From an uncultured Clostridia bacterium (GTDB lineage Bacteria > Bacillota > Clostridia > Peptostreptococcales > Anaerovoracaceae), in NCBI GenBank assembly GCA_934255545.1, contig CAKQOE010000012.1:1-56340 (forward strand): DNA of 56,340 bases, given 5' to 3'. Below the pieces are notes generated by a model. The model worked only from the letters and a program-made list of their open reading frames with translations. It was not told the DNA's origin and did no database searches. This document shows, piece by piece, positions 33,897 through 41,395 of the stretch (its first letter is position 1; each line of letters opens with the position of its first letter). The position numbers and the translations under genes were made by a program.

Positions 33897-34073
33897 TTAA
33901 CTCAAATTTGCCCCATTCATCCTCGCATTAACGATCTCCAGCCCTTTTTCCTCTGCGGAGCTATTAAACGCATACTGTGTTTCGTTATCATCGCCAAACA
34001 CAAGCACGCCGCCTGCCGCCGCGATCATCATTACCGTACATAAAGCCAGACCAACTAACCTCTTCATTCTCAT
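33897..34073 (-). CDS. 58-residue secreted peptide, internally deleted copy of the gene at 36901
   Basis: The first 29 codons (MRMKRLVGLALCTVMMIAAA and on to FGDD) and the last part (ETQYAFNSSAEEK) match the 203-residue protein at 36901-37512. About 145 codons in between are missing, and the frame stays open. The promoter and leader are also duplicated almost exactly. The product would be little more than a signal peptide and a 30-residue tail, so it may be a degenerate copy. The intact frame, ribosome binding site (GGAGG) and promoter suggest it is still expressed. It precedes the 312-residue gene by 15 bases. Confidence 0.72.
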   Translation of the reverse strand: MRMKRLVGLALCTVMMIAAAGGVLVFGDDNETQYAFNSSAEEKGLEIVNARMNGANLS

Positions 34074-34126
34074 TTACCTCCGCTTTCCTTTTGAAACATT
34101 TCGATTTAATATATCTCCTGATATAC

Positions 34127-34155
34127 ATCTTAGCATTGTATTTTTTACAGTACAA
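34127..34155 (-). promoter_or_regulatory. Promoter of the mini-gene, duplicated from the one at 37566
   Basis: -35 TTGTAC (34155-34150), 17-base spacer, -10 TAAGAT (34132-34127). The whole leader down to the ATG is nearly identical to that at 37566-37594. Confidence 0.75.
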
Positions 34156-34230
34156 CACATGATTATATATTTTTTCAAAATACATATAAATGTGATAAAT
34201 GATTGTAATTTTATAAATACAATTGAAATA

Positions 34231-34263
34231 GCTGCTCTGAAACTAAAACTGTATCAGAGCAGC
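34231..34263. repeat. Hairpin GCTGCTCTGA / TCAGAGCAGC, left flank of the AAA-ATPase-like cassette
   Basis: A perfect 10-bp stem. A related hairpin with the same TCAGAGC.GC arm and ACTAAAA loop lies at the other side of the gene (35982-36027). Both are followed by a double-hairpin repeat. Confidence 0.75.
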
Positions 34264-34275
34264 ATCAATACCCAG

Positions 34276-34313
34276 CAGCCGTCACCGGCTGAACACCCGC
34301 GCGGCGTACGCGC
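34276..34313. repeat. Double-hairpin repeat, copy B
   Basis: The same two hairpins as copy A, placed between the mini-gene promoter and the plus-strand AAA-ATPase-like gene. Confidence 0.9.
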
Positions 34314-34378
34314 ATCTTTACGACGTGTCAATAACACCATTCATATGTTATAATGACCTTAAAGGAGGAACGATCACC

Positions 34379-35965
34379 ATGGGAAGATTCTTAAATCCTA
34401 ACAACAGCGCATTTCAGGCCTCTGTTGACTCTAAAATATATGTTGATAAGAGCGGTATCATAAATTATACGAACGGTCTCATAGGTACGATGCAGGCTTT
34501 CATCTGCAACAGCCGCCCGCGCCGCTTCGGAAAATCTATAACTGCCAATATGCTTACAGCCTATTACAGCAAGGGCTGCGATTCCGAGGAAATGTTTTCC
34601 GGGCTCGACGTCAGCCGGGCTGACGATTTTAAGAAGCATCTTAATAAATACGATGTTATTCATTTTGATGTACAGTGGTTCATGAAGCCGGGCACTGATG
34701 TAAATAATATAGTATCGATAATTCAGGAGGCTGTATTACAGGAATTACGAGAAGCATATCCTGAAATAATAAACGACTCTGTTGTTAACATTGCTGACGC
34801 TCTTTCTAAGATCAACGAAAAGACCGGAAACAAATTCGTAGTTATCATCGATGAATGGGACGTTCTCATACGTGATGAGGCGCACAACAAAGCTGTTCAG
34901 GATGAATATATAAACTTCCTGCGCGGTATGTTCAAGGGTATCGAGCCTACAAAATATATCGCTCTGGCGTATCTGACCGGCATACTTCCTGTAAAAAGGC
35001 TGAAAACACAGTCAGCCCTCAACAACTTTGACGAATATACCATGCTCGACTCAGGCGAGCTTGCTCCGTATATCGGGTTTACAGAAGATGAAGTCATGCA
35101 GCTGTGTGAAAAATACAACAGAGACTTCAATGCCGTAAAGCGCTGGTATGACGGTTATCTCCTGAATGAACAGCACGTATACAACCCTAAAGCTGTCGTA
35201 AGCGTCATGACCCGCGGCACTTTTCAGAGCTACTGGTCGCAGACAAGCACGTTTGAATCTATCCGTCCATTTATCGACATGAATTTCGACGGGCTTAAGA
35301 CTGATATAATATCCATGCTCTCAGGAAGTAAAGCTGAAGTAGACACTCATTTTTTCCAAAATGATATGGTAACGTTTGAATGCAAGGACGATGTCCTCAC
35401 GCTGCTTATACACCTTGGCTATCTCGCATACGATCAGGATGAACAGGTCGCATTCATACCAAACGAAGAAGTACGTCAGGAGTTCATATCTGCTACAAAG
35501 CATGATAAATGGAGTGAGCTGAACGAGTTTGAAATGCAGTCTGACGCACTTTTAAGAGCCACTCTCGACCTTGACGCTGACGCTGTAGCCTCAGGTATAG
35601 AAAAAATACACTACGAATACACTTCAATTATCAAATATAACGACGAGAATTCACTGAGCAGCGTCCTGACGCTGGCCTACCTCAGCTCTATGAAATGGTA
35701 TTTCAGACCCGTGCGCGAGATGCCGACAGGCAGAGGCTTCGCCGATTTCGTTTTCATACCAAAGCCGCGCTACGCCGCAGACTACCCTGCACTCGTCGTC
35801 GAGCTGAAATGGAACGAAAAAGCGTCTACCGCCATGCAGCAGATAAAAGAGCGCCGCTACACCGATGCCATCCAGCAATACACAGGCAACATACTGCTCG
35901 TCGGCATAAACTACGACAAAACAAACAAAACGCATACATGCGCTATAGAAGAAATCCAAAAATAA
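34379..35965 (+). CDS. AAA-ATPase-like / PD-(D/E)XK nuclease superfamily protein
   Basis: A second member of the family seen at 29100, here on the plus strand. The N-terminus has KIYVDKSGIINY, Walker A variant RPRRFGKSITANM and VVIIDEWDVLIRDE (Walker B). KRWYDGYLLNEQHVYNP is the conserved mid-block. The C-terminal nuclease-like region has GFADFVFIPKP and ALVVELKWN (D..ExK). GGAGG precedes MGRFLNPNNS, and TATAAT with an upstream TG lies at about 34349. Similar hairpin-plus-repeat units flank both sides, so the gene looks like an inserted cassette. Role unknown. Confidence 0.9.
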   Translation: MGRFLNPNNSAFQASVDSKIYVDKSGIINYTNGLIGTMQAFICNSRPRRFGKSITANMLTAYYSKGCDSEEMFSGLDVSRADDFKKHLNKYDVIHFDVQWFMKPGTDVNNIVSIIQEAVLQELREAYPEIINDSVVNIADALSKINEKTGNKFVVIIDEWDVLIRDEAHNKAVQDEYINFLRGMFKGIEPTKYIALAYLTGILPVKRLKTQSALNNFDEYTMLDSGELAPYIGFTEDEVMQLCEKYNRDFNAVKRWYDGYLLNEQHVYNPKAVVSVMTRGTFQSYWSQTSTFESIRPFIDMNFDGLKTDIISMLSGSKAEVDTHFFQNDMVTFECKDDVLTLLIHLGYLAYDQDEQVAFIPNEEVRQEFISATKHDKWSELNEFEMQSDALLRATLDLDADAVASGIEKIHYEYTSIIKYNDENSLSSVLTLAYLSSMKWYFRPVREMPTGRGFADFVFIPKPRYAADYPALVVELKWNEKASTAMQQIKERRYTDAIQQYTGNILLVGINYDKTNKTHTCAIEEIQK

Positions 35966-35981
35966 TCAGATGATCACTGAT

Positions 35982-36027
35982 AAAAACTGCCGCCCTGACT
36001 AAAAAACATATCAGAGCGGCAGTTTAA
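35982..36027 (-). terminator. Hairpin terminator between two convergent genes, right flank of the AAA-ATPase-like cassette
   Basis: AAACTGCCGC.CTGA pairs with TCAG.GCGGCAGTTT. On the minus strand it is followed by TTTTT, so it mainly serves the gene at 36092. It could also stop the plus-strand gene. Confidence 0.82.
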
Positions 36028-36036
36028 ACATCCCTG

Positions 36037-36075
36037 CAGCCGTCACCGGCTGAACACTCGCGCGGCGTACGCGCG
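36037..36075. repeat. Double-hairpin repeat, copy C
   Basis: Same unit as copies A and B with one base change in the linker. It starts 16 bases downstream of the stop of the gene at 36092. Confidence 0.92.
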
Positions 36076-36091
36076 CATTTTTTATATTATA

Positions 36092-36874
36092 TTACAAGTT
36101 ATATTCATTCAAACTGCCAAGTTTTATGACCAATGCAGCTTTATATGCCTCAGAGAATGTATCGTAATCTTTTGCGCAGATCTCCTGTATATTATGGATA
36201 TCATTCAATAATTTTTTCTTATCTTCCGGCAATGTTCCCTTTTCCAGCTTATTTTCAGCATCCTCTAATATATTTTCATCATCAGTTGCGGCCTCTTCAC
36301 CTTGCTGTCCTTTCAGAGCAGTCAGCTTCCACGAACCATCCTCTATCTTCATATCTGCCTTAACATTCATTTTGTCACATGAATAACGTATTTTATACGC
36401 TCCGATACTGTCATCATATTCGATCCATACGCTGCATCCGATCAGGCGCGCTGATGTTTTTGCCCGATCGTGCCCGGGATAATAAAACGTGTATACGGTA
36501 TCAACGTCTACGATACCCGATCTTACTGTATAATCAACAGTTTCTTTATACGTTCTTGCAAGCATATTCTGGTTAAGCCATTTATATTTGCTTTTAGCTT
36601 CAAACTCATCAGACATAAACTTGTCCACTCTGACATTGTAGACCTCCGTCAATTCTTCGATCCTCTTATCAGATAAACTATCTGTCTTTCCATTATCAGA
36701 AACAAACTGCCCCATCGAACCCATAAGCTCATACGCGCCTGTGATCGATTGCTCTATATCCGCCCTTTCCTTTTTATCAGGTATAAAATATACAGCTCCG
36801 AGCAATATTCCAATGCATAAAATTATAATAATACATATTATTACCTTATTCATCGTTCTCATCTGAATCACCAT
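36092..36874 (-). CDS. Membrane-anchored exported protein, unknown (260 aa)
   Basis: A strongly hydrophobic N-terminal anchor (VIICIIIILCIGILLGAVYFI) is followed by an alpha/beta extracellular region of about 220 residues with an acidic linker near 195-215. No known motif. It starts 26 bases after the gene at 36901 and is probably co-transcribed with it. Two starts, ATG codons four codons apart, are both possible; the first is preceded by GAGGGTAG. Confidence 0.72.
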   Translation of the reverse strand: MVIQMRTMNKVIICIIIILCIGILLGAVYFIPDKKERADIEQSITGAYELMGSMGQFVSDNGKTDSLSDKRIEELTEVYNVRVDKFMSDEFEAKSKYKWLNQNMLARTYKETVDYTVRSGIVDVDTVYTFYYPGHDRAKTSARLIGCSVWIEYDDSIGAYKIRYSCDKMNVKADMKIEDGSWKLTALKGQQGEEAATDDENILEDAENKLEKGTLPEDKKKLLNDIHNIQEICAKDYDTFSEAYKAALVIKLGSLNEYNL

Positions 36875-36900
36875 CTACCCTCACGAGCAAAACCTTTTCA

Positions 36901-37512
36901 TTACGCTACAGTTCCGTTGATCCTTGCGTTCAAAATTTCCAACGCTTTTTCCTCTGCGGAGCTATTAAACGCATACTGTGTTTCGCTTAAAAATTCAACA
37001 GGCGCATCTGATTCTTCAACTATCTTCCATTCTCCGTTCTCTTTTCCTGCAATCATCAAACAATAGTTCACGCCGTTAAAAAAGTATTTTGATTCATTAT
37101 TAACTTTGTAATCTATCCCAACGTAAAACGCTGCCAGGTCATCATATTTTTCCTTGTATTTGTATGCAGACGTAAACGCATCTGCCGCATTGACCGGTAT
37201 TTCCTTTATCTCATATATCGAGGCAGCGTCAACGCACATTATCCCATCATTATCCTTATCCCAGTCAAGACCCCTGAAAAAGTTCTCATAATCACCCTTG
37301 TTTTCATCGCACTGAAGCGATATATACCCATCTATATCATGCTGATCGACCGCCTTGACTGACTCATATACAACATCTTCCGCCAAGCCCGCGCCCCGTA
37401 CCACACCGTTATTATCATTCGCCGCATCATCGCCAAACACAAGCACGCCGCCTGCCGCCGCGATCATCATTACTGTACATAAAGCCAGACCAACTAACCT
37501 CTTCATTCTCAT
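36901..37512 (-). CDS. Exported protein, unknown (203 aa), full-length parent of the mini-gene
   Basis: The signal peptide MRMKRLVGLALCTVMMIAAAGG has a small-residue cleavage region, followed by a mature domain of about 170 residues. VYESVKAVDQHDIDGYISLQ and MIAGKENGEWKIVEES suggest an NTF2-like or DUF4878-like alpha+beta fold, seen in many small exported proteins; I rate this weakly. The first and last parts are duplicated at 33897. Promoter TTGTAC-17-TAAGAT and GGAGG-like site (GGGGGTAA) lie upstream. Confidence 0.78.
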   Translation of the reverse strand: MRMKRLVGLALCTVMMIAAAGGVLVFGDDAANDNNGVVRGAGLAEDVVYESVKAVDQHDIDGYISLQCDENKGDYENFFRGLDWDKDNDGIMCVDAASIYEIKEIPVNAADAFTSAYKYKEKYDDLAAFYVGIDYKVNNESKYFFNGVNYCLMIAGKENGEWKIVEESDAPVEFLSETQYAFNSSAEEKALEILNARINGTVA

Positions 37513-37565
37513 TTACCCCCGCTTTCCTTTTGAAACATTTCGATTTAATATATCTCCTGATATAC

Positions 37566-37594
37566 ATCTTAGCATTGTATTTTTTACAGTACAA
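37566..37594 (-). promoter_or_regulatory. Promoter of the 203-residue exported protein gene
   Basis: -35 TTGTAC (37594-37589), 17-base spacer, -10 TAAGAT (37571-37566). The same promoter is duplicated at 34127-34155. Confidence 0.77.
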
Positions 37595-37647
37595 TGCTCA
37601 ATAATAAATTTTGTTCAAATACAAATACAATTAAATATAAAAAACCG

Positions 37648-37686
37648 CAGCCGTCACCGGCTGAACACCCGCGCGGCGTACGCGCG
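37648..37686. repeat. Double-hairpin repeat, copy D
   Basis: Same unit as copy A, 61 bases downstream of the stop of the gene at 37748. Confidence 0.92.
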
Positions 37687-37747
37687 GTATCTTACATATA
37701 TAAATTACTCAGAAAATATTTTCAGATCCGGTTGCTGGAAATATACA

Positions 37748-38230
37748 TTAATACAACAAAATATCCGGATAATACATCATTTCTGTAGCTCCGTTTTTAA
37801 AAACAAAAATATCGACTACATAATCTTTATTCGATATATTTCTTTCAGTTTCCGTATTTGTACCATTTGCACCAGGTATTTTCAAAACATATCTGTTATG
37901 TCCGCTATTCTTCCCCCAGACTATAATTATTCTGTCATGACTATCCGTGGTATCATAGATATTCAATAAACCTGATCTATCATCTAATTTATCAACTGAT
38001 CCTCCAAAAAATTTTCCGGATCTGTATATATCAAAATATAATATTCCGTCATTACCTTTTCCAAGGTAAGCTGCAATATCCTCTTCTGAATCCTCAGCAA
38101 TTATCTGATAATCTGTATCTGCTTTATGTTCTTTCATACATAACTCATACGTATCAGCTTCTGAATTTATAAAGATCACAAATACAAGTATTGATATACC
38201 TGCAATTACTAATACTAACCATTTTTTCAT
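37748..38230 (-). CDS. Membrane-anchored exported protein, unknown (160 aa)
   Basis: Starts MKKWLVLVIAGISILVFVIF after GGGAG, a signal anchor, followed by about 130 extracellular residues rich in Asp and Tyr. A central GNDGILYFDIYRSGKFFGG and a beta-rich end (KDYVVDIFVFKNG) are visible. No motif of a known family. It belongs to the run of small exported proteins downstream of the ECF sigma factor and is bounded by repeat copies D and E. Confidence 0.75.
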   Translation of the reverse strand: MKKWLVLVIAGISILVFVIFINSEADTYELCMKEHKADTDYQIIAEDSEEDIAAYLGKGNDGILYFDIYRSGKFFGGSVDKLDDRSGLLNIYDTTDSHDRIIIVWGKNSGHNRYVLKIPGANGTNTETERNISNKDYVVDIFVFKNGATEMMYYPDILLY

Positions 38231-38268
38231 AGCACTCCCTATATTCTGTTTTTTAAGCAAAATACCGA

Positions 38269-38307
38269 CAGCCGTCACCGGCTGAGCACTCGCGCGGTGT
38301 ACGCGCG
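38269..38307. repeat. Double-hairpin repeat, copy E
   Basis: The most divergent copy (GAGCACT linker, GTGTA loop), but with both stems intact by compensating positions. It starts 17 bases downstream of the stop of the gene at 38325. Confidence 0.88.
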
Positions 38308-38324
38308 CCTTTCATAATTTATCA

Positions 38325-38498
38325 TTATTTCTTTTTATTTTCTGTAATAAACATGAGCACCGCGCATATTACAGATACGACTGTGGCTATGTAAAACAAT
38401 GCTTCCGGATAATCTGTGTTCCATGTCATAAAGCATCCCTGTATCAATATCAACGTTACTGAAAAAATACTTAATATTACTCCTGATATAAACCTCAT
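38325..38498 (-). CDS. Small two-helix membrane protein (57 aa)
   Basis: The product is MRFISGVILSIFSVTLILIQ followed by a short polar turn (TWNTDYPEA), a second hydrophobic helix (LFYIATVVSVICAVLMF) and a basic end (ENKKK). AGGAGA precedes the ATG. It lies between the DUF4367 gene and the 160-residue gene, in the same direction. Function unknown; it may assist the neighbouring membrane proteins. Confidence 0.7.
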   Translation of the reverse strand: MRFISGVILSIFSVTLILIQGCFMTWNTDYPEALFYIATVVSVICAVLMFITENKKK

Positions 38499-38527
38499 TT
38501 TTTATCTCCTTTCATTTTCTCCTGATC

Positions 38528-39445
38528 TTACGCAGCAAGCTGTGATTCGCTTTCAGATGCTTCTATACTACTTTCATCTACCCATTCAAGACTTTCTGCT
38601 ATATTTACAGCTTCTTCTTCATTTAATACCGCATTACTGATGTTAAGATTTCTAGCGGTTCCGTCTTCTACCCATGTAATATAATAACCACCCTTTGATG
38701 TCATCATTACCGCATCGTTTCCGTTTATCAATATTTCGCTCAACTTTGTATGTTCTGTATCGGTATTAAAGCGTACCTGCTCATCAAATTTATAATCATA
38801 CCATATAAAGTCTTCTTCACTGTCTCCTTCAAACCATAATGATGTCATATAGCCACCCATTGACTTATCTATTTCCATGACTTTATATCTATCAGGCAGC
38901 CCGACCGGGTAAAGCACTTGTCCTTCTTTTTCTTTCATAAGCGCTTCACTTTCTGCCTGTTCTCGACGCAGCGTGTCTTCATCAACTTCATCGTCTGGCG
39001 GGCGACCATTTTCGAGTATGATTATATCTGCATTTCCATCGTTCTGCACGAATAATATGTCATACAGCTTCTGGCGCAGCGCCTGCGCGTGCGGAGCGAT
39101 GCCTCCCAATGACACACCAGTGATAAGCAGCATTATCACGCAGACCTTTGCCAGATGCTTTATACTACGCCGGTGACGGCGGCTCGCCTTATCTTGTGCA
39201 TTCGTTGATGCGCCGACGGCGTATTCGCGTTCTATACCTCGCATTTTATGATCCAGCGGAAGCGGAATCCCATTCGTCGTATCTTCTGACATAATATGCT
39301 CATATGCGTACTCGTCAGGCACATCGGAGCAGTCTGTTCTGTACCCGCTTTCTCCGTCACGCGATCTCAAAAATGCCGCAAAGCGCTGCATCAGCATTTT
39401 TTCTTCCGCATTTTCATTTTCAGGCATATTATTATTTACACTCAT
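38528..39445 (-). CDS. DUF4367-type membrane protein, likely anti-sigma partner
   Basis: The N-terminal cytoplasmic part (about 1-95) is followed by one membrane segment (VCVIMLLITGVSLGGIA, about 100-117) and an extracellular DUF4367-like domain. The family pattern is GGYYITWVEDGTARNLNISN and LNEEEAVNIAESLEWV. The start overlaps the stop of the sigma factor gene (ATGA), so the two are translationally coupled. This is the standard sigma/anti-sigma arrangement. The cytoplasmic segment SRRHRRS is encoded by a tetraloop palindrome (39168-39181). Confidence 0.85.
   Translation of the reverse strand: MSVNNNMPENENAEEKMLMQRFAAFLRSRDGESGYRTDCSDVPDEYAYEHIMSEDTTNGIPLPLDHKMRGIEREYAVGASTNAQDKASRRHRRSIKHLAKVCVIMLLITGVSLGGIAPHAQALRQKLYDILFVQNDGNADIIILENGRPPDDEVDEDTLRREQAESEALMKEKEGQVLYPVGLPDRYKVMEIDKSMGGYMTSLWFEGDSEEDFIWYDYKFDEQVRFNTDTEHTKLSEILINGNDAVMMTSKGGYYITWVEDGTARNLNISNAVLNEEEAVNIAESLEWVDESSIEASESESQLAA
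39168..39181. repeat. Tetraloop palindrome CGCCG-GTGA-CGGCG inside the DUF4367 gene
   Basis: A 5-bp stem with the GTGA loop, encoding RRHRR just before the membrane segment; the frame is open. Confidence 0.65.
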
Positions 39446-40032
39446 CGCTTTATAAGCCCTTTCTTAACTGCTGCGTCCACAGCTTTCTTTTTTATACGTT
39501 CTATCTTCTTTCTGCATGCTGCCTCGGTCATACCGAAATGCTCCGCCACCTCGTCGAACGTATAGCCGTCAGCGTACCGCATTTCTATCATGAGGCGCTC
39601 GTCCTTACTGAGACTGCGTTCGAGCACTTCAAACAGCTCGTAATACGAACGTTCTGCGTTCACACGCTCACGCTCCGCCGCAAATACTCCGGCGTCTGCG
39701 GCAGCATACAGCTCATCGTCCGGAGCGCTCTCGCCCGGTCCTCGTTCTCTGAGCATATCCACCGCAGATGAGCGCACTATTGTATATATGTAGCTTTTAG
39801 CCTGAGGCGATCCTATATCGCCCACTCGGTCAAGGCGTTCCAGATACATAAGTATACGCACATAGCTCGCCTGTACGCACTCTGCCGCCAGATCGTCATT
39901 TCTGAGGAATTTCATTGCCAGTCGGTATATATACAGCGCGTACATGTCATGGATACGTTCCATAAGCTCTGTATTTTTCTTTATTTCAGCTTCAGCTTTT
40001 TCGTATTTCATATTGTTTACAGCTCTGATCAT
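39442..40032 (-). CDS. ECF-family RNA polymerase sigma factor
   Basis: A 196-residue sigma-70 family protein with region 2 (YALYIYRLAMKFLRNDDLAAECVQ, then SYIYTIVRSSAVDML) and region 4 (LSKDERLMIEMRYADGYTFDEVAEHFGMTEAACRKKIERI). It should bind core RNA polymerase and be released by its DUF4367 partner. The downstream run of small exported proteins is a plausible target set, which is inference. The start codon is uncertain: GGGGGAG is 18 bases upstream, further than usual. Confidence 0.92.
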   Translation of the reverse strand: MIRAVNNMKYEKAEAEIKKNTELMERIHDMYALYIYRLAMKFLRNDDLAAECVQASYVRILMYLERLDRVGDIGSPQAKSYIYTIVRSSAVDMLRERGPGESAPDDELYAAADAGVFAAERERVNAERSYYELFEVLERSLSKDERLMIEMRYADGYTFDEVAEHFGMTEAACRKKIERIKKKAVDAAVKKGLIKR

Positions 40033-40140
40033 GATCCGTTAGTGTATTATCTCCCCCTGAAAAAGCACCCTACACTATATATAACGGATAACATACATGT
40101 TTTGCGACATTAATTTAGATATTTTTTCAAAATTTTCAAA

Positions 40141-40226
40141 AAATAAAAAACGAACGAGCTGCGTCTTCGATCATGGTATCTGTCGTTTCCAGCAAATACC
40201 TTCACGAGGCTCGCGCCCGTTCGTTT
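40141..40226 (-). ncRNA. Structured RNA or branched terminator downstream of the barstar-like gene
   Basis: On the minus strand AAACGAACG (40226-40218) pairs with CGTTCGTTT and is followed by TTTTATTT. About 60 bases are enclosed, containing an inner hairpin GGTAT..CTG / CAG..ATACC with a GAAACGA loop. This is longer and more branched than a normal terminator. It may be a small RNA or a mRNA 3' element. I cannot match it to a known riboswitch. Confidence 0.55.
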
Positions 40227-40285
40227 TAAATAAAATAGTTCTAATGTTCGTCACCGTCTCAGGCAGTCTCATAAACATAACGAGG

Positions 40286-40552
40286 TCACCATTTGAAGGT
40301 GATATATCTGCTTTCATGCGAGGCATCCCGCAGAAGCTTGATCAAACCGAGTCCATATCTTCCAAGTTCATCAATAAGCAGATCAGCGTTGTCAAGCTTT
40401 ATCTGAGTTTTTTCCTTTATCGACATTACCTCGCTGTAAAGCGAGTCAAGGCTGAACTCACAGTTCTTGTCCATCTTGAATGCCAATCTCAGATACTCAT
40501 TTGCCTGCTTTTCAGTATGGATACCATCTGCATCCAGCAAAATCTGTTTCAT
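40286..40552 (-). CDS. Barstar-like protein (88 aa)
   Basis: MKQILLDADGIHTEKQANEYLRLAF, then CEFSLDSLYSEVMSI and ELGRYGLGLIKLLRDASHE, follows the pattern of the barstar family (inhibitors of barnase-type ribonucleases). Key features are an N-terminal strand, the xLDxLYxxL helix and the DA near the end. No barnase-like gene is adjacent, so it is an orphan immunity-type gene or a regulator of a distant toxin. GGGG precedes the ATG at 8 bases. Family call moderately sure; function inferred. Confidence 0.75.
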   Translation of the reverse strand: MKQILLDADGIHTEKQANEYLRLAFKMDKNCEFSLDSLYSEVMSIKEKTQIKLDNADLLIDELGRYGLGLIKLLRDASHESRYITFKW

Positions 40553-40654
40553 TTTTTATTCCCCTGAAATCAACTCGTATACACAGTTGTTTATATTATA
40601 TACCTTTTCTGTGTGATTTTCAATACAATTGACTTAATATACTTATTTTCTGCA

Positions 40655-41356
40655 CTAACAACAGCAGCACGCGTCGCCGTCGCAACATGCGTTGAAGCAG
40701 AGGTTCAGCATGCACAGCTGCGTGCAGAAGCTTCCCATGCCCTGTGTGTTTGATCCGTAAGGCTGCTGCATGTTATTGTAGCGGTAAGCTCCGCCTGAGA
40801 GATTGTTTACGAGCGCGCTGTAGTACATGTTGCCCGGCTCCATAGACGCAGCCGTGCGCGCCTGCTCCTGCGCAACGTAGTTGTTGCCTATGCCTGAGTT
40901 GGCTATGGCGCTGAGATAGTACCACTGAGCGTTCCTGTTTTTTATCTGAGCGAGTACATTAAGAGCCTGACTGAAGCTTCCGCTGTTTATATAATTGACA
41001 GCGGCCTGATAATACGTAGCCTCAGGGCCTCCGGCCTGTCCGGCGCCGTAGCCGAAGCCACCGTATCCACCTGCTCCGGCGCCCGCAGCGCCTCCGCCGC
41101 TATAAGTGCCGTAACCGCTCGTTCCTGCGCCGGTACCGTAACCGCCTGTTCTGTAGCCTCCTGCGGCTCCGCCGTTCCTGCGCTGGTCCATTATAGTCTC
41201 ATAAGCTTCCTGTACTATTTTAAACATATCCTCCGCAGCCTGATTACCCGGGTTCTTGTCCGGGTGGTACTTGCGGCACAGATTTCTGTACGCTTTTTTT
41301 ACTTCATCGTCCGATGCGTTCGGCGTTACGCCGAGTATCTGATAGGGGTCTGTCAT
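40655..41356 (-). CDS. J-domain (DnaJ-like) protein with Gly-rich linker and Cys-rich tail
   Basis: The N-terminal J domain (residues 1-65) has the HPD motif in YHPDKNPG and stimulates Hsp70 ATPase. A Gly/Tyr/Ala-rich linker (about 68-115) and two TPR-like helices (YYQAAVNYINSGSFSQALNVL) follow. The C-terminus is packed with Cys (FCTQLCMLNLCFNACCDGDACCCC), and no classical DnaJ zinc finger is present. It is 39 bases downstream of the DUF5685 gene, with which it is probably co-transcribed. A partner-specific co-chaperone is likely. Confidence 0.9.
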   Translation of the reverse strand: MTDPYQILGVTPNASDDEVKKAYRNLCRKYHPDKNPGNQAAEDMFKIVQEAYETIMDQRRNGGAAGGYRTGGYGTGAGTSGYGTYSGGGAAGAGAGGYGGFGYGAGQAGGPEATYYQAAVNYINSGSFSQALNVLAQIKNRNAQWYYLSAIANSGIGNNYVAQEQARTAASMEPGNMYYSALVNNLSGGAYRYNNMQQPYGSNTQGMGSFCTQLCMLNLCFNACCDGDACCCC

Positions 41357-41395
41357 TTCCTGTTCTGATTCCTTTACTTTTTATACAATTTCCAA

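Noticed and set aside
32888..38307. Integron attC array
   Set aside because: Repeats are 39 bp without R/L box core sites, no integrase is seen, and gene orientation relative to the repeats is not constant (copy B).
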